This document shows, in pieces, positions 25,551 to 35,256 of a DNA stretch of 64,000 nucleotides (positions are counted from its first letter, which is position 1; each line of letters starts with the position of its first letter). The position numbers were made by a program, and so were the translations under genes. Location: positions 992,001-1,056,000 of the forward strand of contig BQMF02000029.1 in NCBI GenBank assembly GCA_027922465.2. The letters run 5' to 3'. The notes beneath the pieces are model-generated. The model searched no databases, was not told where the DNA came from, and saw only the letters and a program-made list of their open reading frames with translations. The stretch comes from Turritopsis dohrnii. Its lineage: Eukaryota > Cnidaria > Hydrozoa > Anthoathecata > Oceaniidae.

Positions 25551-25875
25551 TTTATACAATCATCAAGGGAGGGAGTTTTACTTTTACGGCATAACGGTAT
25601 TGGGTTTTTTTTTTGTGCGGTAAAACGGTATCTAGCGAAAAAAACGACGGGATTAAGGTATTTCATCTTCTGACGGTGACGTTAAATTTCCGTTTTTGTG
25701 CAGGTATTTCGGTACTTATGTAAAAAAATCCGGAATTTTGGTATGAGGTAGTTTTTCATACACCTGATCACGATATATTTTGAATGACGCATTAGTTATC
25801 AACATTGTTGTGGCGCAACATTTGGAATGCTTTTAATATTTTTCTTTTGTTGTCGCTTCTTAAACAAAACTTTTT

Positions 25876-26782
25876 ATGCCTGCTAAAAGTAAAGATTCCC
25901 TCAACATACTGAACGGCTTTGAACATGCTATACGTAAAAACTTCACTGTTCCTAAAGCCTTAAATGGATCGCACGGGTATGTTTCAACAAATTCACATGT
26001 ATCCTTGGAGTTGACAGTATGATCACTTCAAAGACTTCTCAACGTGCTTAAAGAACAATACTACGAAGCTACAAATATGTTGAGTATGATGACAATGCCC
26101 GTAGAATACTTCTACTTAACCACACATGCTAAACAAGCCTTACGAAACCCTCTTCAATACGCAATGAGTTTCGTGACTTCAATAAAAGATTCCCTCAAAA
26201 AAGGATTCCCTTGGGCTGCATACTACTTCACAAGTTCGAAAGGGAGCTGGTACCCACCATCTGAGAACTCAATAAGCAACAACGAAGTATCAAAGTTACT
26301 GCCGAAGAAGCAGTATTCCAAAGGCTGGTACAAGTAGCAAGCAAGAAGAAATGAGATTATGGACTGAATTATACGTCAGAGGTGTTCGTCAGCGTTCGGT
26401 CCGACAGGAAAAGACAATGGACAAGGCGTGTACTCTCCCACATTACTTATGTAGTGTGGATATTTGTAAACCGGCTGCCCAAACAGCAAAATATCAGGAA
26501 GATGAGGCGGAGGAACCTGAAGTTTCCAATGAAACAACAACAACCGACGTTTTCAATTTTGCAACAGTATCTGACCCCATAACAGATAAAAAGTTACGTG
26601 AAGAGTTCGATAGCTTTAGTGGTGAGGATGTTCCCTCTGGAGCAACAGAAGAGACAGAATCAATTTTTATAGATGACCACACGCTTTTCTTGCTTGGAAG
26701 AAAATCAAGGTTGACAAAGTTAACAACAGATTTTTTTCATAAATTTTCTTCTCTCCGAGATATCTATTTAATTAGTGCTTAA
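25876..26782 (+). pseudogene. Unrecognised two-frame coding remnant
   Basis: From the ATG at 25876 a frame (MPAKSKDSLNILNGFEHAIR...) runs to a TGA at 26020-26022 and then stays open to 26337. A second frame (about 26310-26782) gives an acidic, Ser/Thr-rich region with EDEAEEPEVSNE. I recognise no family. The whole lies between ACGGTAT-rich stretches at 25590-25740 and 27245-27300 that could be ends of one mobile element, though they do not form a clean inverted repeat. Composition and regional context suggest a transposon-encoded product rather than a host gene. Confidence 0.4.
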
Positions 26783-27580
26783 ATATAAAACAATAGAGTT
26801 TCAAAATCAGATTAAATTTTCACTCAAATTAATAATTATTCTCATAACATCATACTACGATAGCATTTCTGGAGTGCACATCGCTTATGTTTGTTTATAA
26901 TAATAGTTTCATAGTTTTTTATTGATTATTGTTTGCTTTGATTGAAGTTAGTATCACATTTAACCTGCTAAAGGTATATATTAATTTTCAAGAATTATTT
27001 GTTTGTTTTGTTTACATCTGGGAAAAATCGTTATTAGGATGCTGACTACTGCTCAGCAAATTTAACAAGAACGTAGTATAACGTAATTACGGTTTCAGAC
27101 TTTTGGTTTTAATATTTTAACTGGAATAATTAAGTGGTTTCGCAACCCTTCGAGCAACGAGATCCAAATACATAGGGTATGAACCTGACTCAATAGTTTT
27201 TTGAATAATCGGCTCAACAAGAAAGCGACCACGGTAATAGGCTTCCTTTTTAGACGGTATGACGGTATTTAACCTAAAATTTTGACGGTATAACGTTGTT
27301 AGGGACCCCTTTAATAGGATATGAGCCAATCAAGTTTTGGTTTAATGGGGGGAAACCTATGAAGTTATATCGATAGCAAAATCAAAACATCGATCTTTCA
27401 ATCAAGCAATCGATCATTCAATCGGTCGATCAATCAATACACAGGTCGATCAATCGATAATTCGCTTGCGTTCTCAATCCATAACTCGGTAAAATTGCCG
27501 ATTCAGCAATTCTGCGAAAGCGGCGATGCTCTGCAACTCGAAAAAAGTGCCGATTCAGCAACTCGAAAAAGTGCTGATCT

Positions 27581-27853
27581 ATGCAAAATTTTGTGTTAAA
27601 TATGGCGGAATCAAATGGAGATGTGCGTCCTGTTGGCGAAATGCTGCAAACTGCTATTTCTTATTTATCTCGTGCTGCAGCTGCTCTCTCTCCAACGACT
27701 ACTTCGAGTACTACAAGTAACTCAACGACAATAACTCCAAGTGAAAATCGGACTGCTGATGAATTCAGACGTTTATTTCCTGGTTTAAATGGTGCAGAAA
27801 TGGGTGAAATCGTCCCAATGTCAATTTATTTAAAAGTGATATTGACAGATTAA
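27581..27853 (+). CDS. Short N-terminal remnant of a transposon-encoded protein
   Basis: 90 codons inside the inverted-repeat element. The product starts MQNFVLNMAESNGDVRPVG, has a Ser/Thr-rich linker and then RTADEFRRLFPGLNGAEMG. An EFRRLFP-type segment after a Ser/Thr linker is familiar to me from transposon-linked cnidarian proteins of unknown function, but I cannot name a family. It may be a first exon whose partners were deleted. An internal ATG at 27602 is an alternative start. Confidence 0.4.
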   Translation: MQNFVLNMAESNGDVRPVGEMLQTAISYLSRAAAALSPTTTSSTTSNSTTITPSENRTADEFRRLFPGLNGAEMGEIVPMSIYLKVILTD

Positions 27854-28239
27854 TACCGTCAATAAATATGTTTTAAAAAAGGAAACTTTCACTATCTAAA
27901 TTGCTCAGTTTTCGTAAAATCTAAAGTCCTCAGCCACACCTAAGTTTATTAAAAAATGTATACCTCTTTTCGGACACCCAGTTTTTAACTGGCAAACTAA
28001 ATTCAACCTTGTCTTCAGTGGCACAATTACTTTTTGACGGGCAATTATAATAATTACATTCCTATTAAAAAATAAGTAGCTTACTGCATAAGTGAGATGA
28101 CCTAATCACATTTTTTTCCGAGATGAAAATTTGTCAGTTTGCTGAGTTACTTCATAACAATAATAATAAAAAACAAAGATTACATTTTTATTATTAATAA
28201 TTATTCACCGGATTATTGGATTGAGTATTGGTAGTCGAT

Positions 28240-28340
28240 TGATCGATTGAATGATTGATCGATTGAATGGCTGATCGATTGAATGACTGATCGATTGAAT
28301 GACTGATCGATTGAATGACTGATCGAATTGCTGATCGCTG
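28240..28340. repeat. Minisatellite of TGATCGATTGAATGAC units
   Basis: About six head-to-tail copies of a 16-bp unit with single-base variants (GACTGATCGATTGAAT phase also readable). It lies just inside the right arm of the inverted-repeat element and is made of the same GATCGATTGA word as the arms. Confidence 0.85.
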
Positions 28341-28561
28341 TATCGATTGATCGACCTTCTGTTTTGATCGATGGTCGATCGGTCGACCGATTGAATGATC
28401 GATTGCTTGATTGAAAGATCGATGTTTTGATTTTGCTATCGATATAACTTCATAGAAACCCTAAATTACTTGATATGAAGAACCTCTGGAAATAAAGGTG
28501 TTGGAAAGAAAAAAGAAGTCAGTAAACAAATACTAAGTGGTTAGTATCTCTTTTGAAAGAA

Positions 28562-28665
28562 ATCAATTCGGTTTAGATTCAACAAATTAATAATTAATAA
28601 TTATTATATTAGCTTATTAATTAATTATATCAGCTTATTATTTTGTTGAATTTAAATCAAATTGA
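28562..28665. repeat. Short palindromic element
   Basis: CAATTCGGTTTAGATTCAAC near 28564 mirrors GTTGAATTTAAATCAAATTG near 28643-28662, around an AT-only centre with TTATTAATTAATTATAT. About 100 bp; possibly a tiny MITE, just upstream of the first exon of the membrane-protein gene. Confidence 0.55.
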
Positions 28666-28715
28666 TGCCACTATCAGTAAAACGTTTGTATTTCAGGTTG
28701 TGCTATGAAAACATC

Positions 28716-31700
28716 ATGCTGACTCTTGCCCTGTCCTTCATATCTTTAATTGCGATGACATCACTCATGCAAGGTAAATATTAATACTTGATATTTGTAT
28801 CTAGTATATTCAAATGTTGTCAGGTGTGGTCTTATTTCACCCGCGAGGAAACTTGTATAACTTACAATGTTTATGATTTGGAAATTGTAAAATCATGTAG
28901 AGCTACAGTTAGCAAATCGTTATATCATATCCCTATACTCAGTTGGTATATTAGGTTTTCATTAGTTTTTATGCGAGGTACTTAAAAAATTTATCAAACA
29001 TGCTTCAGCCCTATATAAAAATCATTCAAACTTGAAAAAAACAAACATTCCTTACGAATAAAATTGTCTTAACTATGCATTTCTTTAAGATTTTTTACTC
29101 AATCCCTCTGATATGTCGCTTTGTAACTAATGAAAAGTATACTTATAATAGCACTTGTAAAAACAAGAGTTCTAGTTAGCTGAAAAGCTCATCTAATCAG
29201 CTTATTAGAAGAATTTTCTGTTGTTTGTGTTATTGTTGGTTCTTTGCTAATGCTATGTTGCTAATGCTACGTGTACAGTAGCTAAAGTTGAGGAGAAAAG
29301 CTGTGTTGTGTACAGCACGTGCAGGGAAACAAAAAGGATATTTATGTTTTTAATAGTGTTTTTAGATTTTTTACGACTTAATTACTATTATAAGTGTTAA
29401 TTGATCATAAAATATCGGAGCAATAAAATGTCGGATAAAATCCGTTATAACGTTTGAGATATTTAACATTTCAATGTGATTTTAGTGTCAGTGGATAGCT
29501 CTTCTTTTTCTCTTTCTTTTTGCATAAAACTTTTCTTATATTAAGAATTATGTCAAACGCTACAGTGAATAATTTTTTGGGTAGCCTTATTTTTGAAACA
29601 CACTGTACACTGATAAACTAATCAATTAATTAATGTATTAAATTATAAGTTTAAGGTCCATTCATTAATGGAAAAAGCAGTTAGAGAAGTTTTAGTTTGT
29701 TCAATTATTGCTTTTTCATATGGTATATAGCGAATCCTTGAGTGGAAGATTATTTTAAAGAACGCGATCATGACGCATATGACTCTTCAAGAATTGTGAT
29801 TGAGCGATCCATATCTATGTTCACATTTTTTAAATCTTCAATGATTTTACCGATAACTTTGTTCTTGAGATATTGCCGTTTAAAGCTTCGGGGACACGGG
29901 CAACATTTTTCATGCGATTGCAACAAAAATCTGTTTTGTTGCAATCGCAAGGCATTTGTTGCTCGTGTCCCCATAGTATATTTGTTTGTTGATGCAACAA
30001 ATTTCACCCATAAAAATGTTGCAGCAACAAAAAAAAATATCAAGCCAGTTTGATATTATTTTTTGTTGCTGCAACAAATTTTTCATGTTGCAAATGCGTT
30101 TTGTAAAATGTTGCTAGTGTCCCCACATTTGCAACATGCTTTTATACAAAACTTTTGTTTTAATCCAATGATATTCGTTTATTTTTGCTGACATGTCAAA
30201 ACAAGTTTGCTTCCGTAATCATAACAACATGGCTTCCGACGAGAGCACGCAGTATTTTGTTGCAAGAAATTCAATATAGGCGACACTACGTGCGACTGCA
30301 ACAAAAAATGTTGCCCGTGTCCCCGAAGCTTAAACGTCTTTTCTAAAACATGATCTCCATGGCAACGTGACATCACAACGATTCTGATGATATTGCTGAC
30401 GTACAAAATATGTGCATAACAAAGAATTTTTTAATGATATATTGTTAGAACTTGTATGTAGTTTAGTAAATAAATGCAGTGGTGAAAATAGCAAAGAAAT
30501 TATGGCCATTGCTTCTCCGACTCGGTTCCAGGTTTCTATATATCAGTATCCAACACTGTCACCATGGCGAATTTCGCTTTAACTCACTTCCAGTAAAAAC
30601 TGTTCTATTTTCTAAAGTTTTGTTTCCTTAACCTGGGCTGATCTCCATTTATAGGTTTTTCAGCAAAAAACTGCGGAGACCTAAAAACAAGCCATAGTAA
30701 CCATGGCGACAATTATGTTTAATGATTCGATATTTATAGATTGTCAATACACATACAAAATTCTAGCAGTGTATCACTAATATTTCTTCAGTTATTTACA
30801 TATTTGTTTGTCAGCAATTTCTTTTTAAAAATTGAGATGTCACGTTGTCATGGAGATCAAGTTTCGAGCAAAATCTTCAAATGGCAATATCTCGTGAACG
30901 ATTGAAAATGATTTTTTAAAAATCCAAAAACCGACTTTCATCATTTTTAAAATTCTTTCAAATGGTGCAAAAAAACTCTAGACTCAAGACTTTGTAAGAC
31001 TTTGCTTCTAAATTTGACAATTTTTATTTCTAATAAAGAACTGTTGCAAACAAGGTAATGCATTGAGAGAATATGATAAACATATTGGCTTCTACAATTT
31101 ATAGAAATATGTATTTACTTATCACCCAAAAAAACACGCTATGATCTAGTTATGATATTACTATAATTCCATTTTTTCAATTACCTTAGAATTAGGTAGT
31201 GTGGAAATATTTGTGTCAAACTCAACACAAAAGAACAGTACAGATGTCTGGTCCTGTGGTTCCCAAAAGCAGCCATGCAAGAGCCTGCAAAAAGCAATAA
31301 GTGCTGCTCCATTAACTGGTGCTACAATTTATCTTGATGGTGGTGAAGAGGAGCAGATCGAATACTTCATTGTAGATATATATTTAGCGCGTGTGCAAAG
31401 GTTGATAATTTCAAAATGGAACATTTCAAGACATAAGCCAATTATCAGTAAATCATTGGCCAAGAAGGAAGAAGTAATATTTAGTAACGAAATCGGTTAC
31501 TTGGATTACTTACAAATCGATTCTGTCAACCTGAACTCCATTGGAATAGCTGTGATCAAACCCAGTTTATCTACGTACATCAACATTACAAATTGTTCCA
31601 TATCTGCTGCAAAAGTTATCAAAGTTCTCCCAGCTTTGTATGGGAGGCTACTAATGAATATAGAACATTCAACGTTCATTAATTGTCAAACCGTAATTGA

Positions 31701-34395
31701 CGTATCAGCAAGAAATTCAAACATAGATTTATACATATTTCGTTCGAAGTTTTTTGGTACTAAAGATAACAATCACCAATACATTGGCATGACATTGGAA
31801 TGCGACGATAGTAGATGCAATACGTTCGTTGAAGATAGTACATTTGATGGAATATCTACTTCCATACAAGTGAAAGGCATTTCCTCATCTTTTTCATATC
31901 TTAATGTGTCCAATTGCAGATTTGAAAATGTAATTCAGTTTAATAAGACCAGCAAGCTGGTTCCAAACATATTAGTTGATGGACGTTTTCTGAATGTCAA
32001 CATCGAAAGGTCACAATTTATAAACAACACAGCATGGTTAGGAACAGCGTTATATGTCACACAAGCAAACTCAGTGTTGTTATCCAAGTCAAAGTTTCTT
32101 CATAACAAAGCTGCAAACGGTGGTGCAGCATGCTTTTTCCAAAAGAGTCATTCGCCTGTTTTAGTAGATGAATGTACATTTATAAGCAATATAGTCCAAT
32201 CAGAAACTTTGAAGCAATTTTATCCATCAAAACAAGGAAGAACACATCATGATGGAGGTGCCATTGTCAATCTTGCCGATGCAAACATATACAATTCCTA
32301 TTTCAGCGATAATCACGTGAGCACATTTGGTGGTGCTATTCGACATGGCCATGAATCAGTTCCAATAACCCAAATAGCCCCAAAATCTCTTTACATCTTC
32401 AATACAACAATAATGGGAGCGAAAGCATCATCAATTTCGGGAGATCTGATTTATTCTAATGGTTTTCTAAATTTGGAAAATGTTACACTTCTTGCCAACA
32501 GCACAACTGTCGATGATGTCATATTTTATCAGACTTCAAAAGGAACTGTCACATTAAGGGAGTTCTTTATACAATGTCCACCTAACAATCACATTCGGAA
32601 AAAATCAACTTTGCTTGCAAGGAATCAAACACATATGGCCTACAAGATGTTGATGTATTACTGTGTTCCATGTCACAAGGATACTTACAATTTGTCTGGA
32701 GCTTATGAACATATAAGAAACAACACATACAAGGAATCATTTTTTGATATAGAGTGTTCAGCCTGTCCAGATGGTGGAAGATGTGACCCAAGTACTGGTT
32801 TGACCAGTGCCGATAATTTTTGGGGAGAAAGGCTGACCAATGGACACGTAAAATTTCATGTTTGCTTCGAAGATAAATGCTGCTCCAACCACGGAAATCC
32901 ATGTACCTCCTATAACACTTGTAATTTCAACCGAAAAGGTACTATGTGTGGACAGTGCATTGATGGATATGCTGAGAGATTTTTTCCTATTGCTTGTATA
33001 CCTTGCAGTAAAAGGTCAATTGGAGTAACTTGGTTTCTTTTGATCCTGCTGGTAATTTTGGTGGTTTTGTCTCTTTTGTTCAGTGGAGACATTTTATCAA
33101 GTATGAAAGAGTTTTTTCTAGATTCCATTGAAACAACTGACAATCAAGTTGATATAGATTATGGAAATATTGTCTTGCAAGTTATATATTGCTACCAAAT
33201 TATTTATCTCCTGCATGTGCAATCACCTAATCGTTACCTGAATTTATCTCCAGTTCAATTTGCAGTGGATTTCTTTTTGGGCACTTCAATAAGTGGACCA
33301 GAAGTCACTGTAAAATCTTGTTTACATGAAAATGCCACAACTAAATCCAACATGGTTTATCCTCTGATCCTTATAGCTATTGTATTAGCTGCACTACTTT
33401 TTTCAAGCTGGGTGATCTATTTGAAGAATCAATCAATTGATGGATTGGCTTATAAAATGTTTCGGACCTTGGTAAAATTTTATTTTCTGGTTTACATAAG
33501 TACTTCCAAATTTCTGTTTCATCTGCTGCATCTAGCAGACGTTGGTGGTTTGCATGTTGATGCAAATATCGCTCGATCATCACAACATCTTGTGCTTTGC
33601 ATTATTTTTGCATTTTCATGTTGCTTTTTGCCTATATGGTTGCAGATAGTAAGTTTCTTGTTGAGGAAAAAGAAGATCGGAATCCCCGTTGCAATGTCAG
33701 CAGTGCCTTCCTTACCTTTCGGAATTTTAGTTATCATTTGTGCGACTTGCAAAAATGCAAGAATGACCGAAACCGATGAAAGTGTGCAAATGAGATCCAT
33801 GGGGCATTACAACGTTGATGTAACTAACGTTAATGATGGGGATAATTTTGATGATAAAGTCAAAGATATTTTGTATCACATATTTGGCAATTTAAAAGAG
33901 AAGAAAAGGGAAACGACAAAAAATGAAAACAATGCAAACAATAGTAAAGAGCTTGGTTGGAAAGATTCTTTTTGGAAGATTTCGAGAGGAATTGGAATGT
34001 CTTGGACGCTGACCCGAAACCTTTCCCTCGCCGCAATCGATGTTTTTGTACATGATCCAATTATCAAATTATATTGGGTTCTATTATTGTTGGCTCTTTA
34101 CACATTAATTTATTATTATTTGAAATTGTGGCCCGATAAAGTAAACGGCAAAATCGGATTCTTTATAAACGTATTTTTGATCTTGTATGCGGCAACGTGT
34201 TTATTTTGGGCAGTTGATTTCATGTCTGACTGGACATATTCTCACCATCTTTTTGTTATTGGTCAGGTCTTTTTGTGGATTGAATTAGTTCTTTGGATAC
34301 TACTTCCCTTATTTGTCTTATTAATCCTATTCTATTTCTTGATACGAAAGTTAATTATATGTATATGCAAGCACCTTCTTCCAGCAGCATTTTAA
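28716..34395 (+). CDS. Two-exon gene for a large multi-pass membrane protein with a beta-helix-like ectodomain
   Basis: Exon 1 (28716-28773) encodes MLTLALSFISLIAMTSLMQ, a signal peptide, and ends at a GTAAAT donor. Exon 2 (31190-34395) begins after TTACCTTAG in the matching phase, giving a 1087-residue product. Near residue 40, WSCGSQKQPCKSLQKAI is the CG...PC.SL..AI start seen on Pmp-like/parallel beta-helix repeats. Residues to about 480 contain repeated short strands with N-glycosylation sites and FINNTA/FISN/YFSDN units. Residues about 510-625 are Cys-rich (CPDGGRC, CGQCIDGY), followed by about eight or nine hydrophobic segments starting near 630, 680, 741, 780, 819, 853, 978, 1008 and 1040. 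A charged cytoplasmic loop lies near 885-950. Similar proteins are common in cnidarians with no known function. A receptor or adhesion role is inference. The 2.4-kb intron contains repeats at 29272-29612 and 29885-30329. A five-codon upstream ORF at 28705-28722 overlaps the start codon. Confidence 0.85.
29272..29612 (+). repeat. Interspersed repeat R3, copy in the intron
   Basis: About 340 bp, starting GTAGCTAAAGTTGAGGAGAA and ending TTTTTGAAACACACTGTACA. It is the reverse complement of 48885-49215 with moderate divergence: shared blocks include GTCAAACGCTACAGTGAATA and AAGTGTTAATTGATCATAAA. No coding frame and no clear inverted ends; a non-autonomous transposon or a solo-LTR-like piece are both possible. 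Confidence 0.8.
29885..30329. mobile_element. MITE family M1, copy B
   Basis: The ends GCTTCGGGGACACGGGCAAC are identical in inverted orientation on both sides and flanked by TTAAA on each side (29880-29884 and 30330-30334), a perfect target-site duplication. 445 bp. It is homologous to copy A (13963-14433) but inverted relative to it. It lies inside the intron of the membrane-protein gene. Frames reported across it are by-products of the inverted repeat. Confidence 0.9.
30335..31189. other. Intron remainder
   Basis: AT-rich intron sequence up to the acceptor TTACCTTAG (31181-31189); nothing else recognised. Confidence 0.5.
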
Positions 34396-35256
34396 TTGTC
34401 GTTATTTGTTTCTCAAGATATGAGTCTCTGTAGAAAGTGGGTTTAAATAAAAATACATCCAGTGCTAGTGGGTTACATTTGTTTCTAGTCTAATAAAAAC
34501 TTATACATTTACGTATGTTTGCACATATTTATATTTATATAATATGAATTGTACGAGCACCCATGCAATTTGTCTTGCAATATTTTATTCTTCTTCCGTG
34601 AGTTGAGTAAGCGAATTTTTAAAGCACACCAGATAAGTATAAACAACCTTATAATGCCTTGTACACATATATTGCTAAAAAACTCAATCTTGTTAACACA
34701 ATATACTATTCATTAGTCCATCAACATTGCCAAATTGAATTTTCTTACCATAAGAAGTATGAAAGGTGCTTTCATGTGTCCAGCATGCTTTCTTCAGGAT
34801 TTCGTAACGGTAACAATAACGTCAATATTGATGACGTTTGAAACTGACGTTGAACAACAATTATGAGGGTTGCGACTGTAAATGTTACGTAATCATAATA
34901 TCTTTGCTCCAACTTTGAGTAGAATCCATGGAAACTTCTCCGAACGGTTGTTTTTGGCACAAACATGCTTGGAGAAACTTCAAAGAAGTTACAAAATTGC
35001 GTGATGATTGCGTGTTTGCGTGTTTGCTGAGCAAGACGTGTTTTATGAAGGAAGTTTTGTTGTTGCACAAATTTTAGTGTAGCATGATATAATCGACTTT
35101 TAGAAGACAATTCCGGTTACAAAGTGTTGCAGTGCGAGCAGTTTGAAGCGAAAAGAACTAAAACTCTTTGGAAATCTGGATGACTGCTGAATTTAGTCGT
35201 TTTTCACATTTATGTTATTTTAAAAAAAACTTCCACACACAACTTTACGACGAGAC
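34396..35256. other. Intergenic DNA and probable 5' leader of the LINE
   Basis: An AATAAA-like signal (AAATAAAAATAC, about 34445) follows the membrane-protein gene. The last 150-250 bases before 35257 are probably the 5' untranslated region of the retrotransposon, but the insertion boundary was not located. Confidence 0.4.

Larger units (their letters stand above)
27349..28461. mobile_element. DNA element with ~100-bp inverted ends made of GATCGAT-type repeats
   Basis: The left arm (from about 27360) reads ATGAAGTTATATCGATAGCA and continues through AAATCAAAACATCGATC and TTTCAATCAAGCAATCGATC. The right arm (to about 28453) is its exact reverse complement over about 65 bp, then diverges within further GATCGATTGA repeats. 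The interior contains a short gene remnant (27581-27853) and a minisatellite (28240-28340). The superfamily and target-site duplication could not be settled. Confidence 0.8.

Noticed and set aside
28240..28340. Regular repeats considered as a CRISPR-like array
   Set aside because: Units are contiguous without unique spacers and the setting is eukaryotic; it is a minisatellite.
32582..34067. Several minus-strand frames of 60-106 codons
   Set aside because: They are antisense shadows of the large membrane-protein exon.
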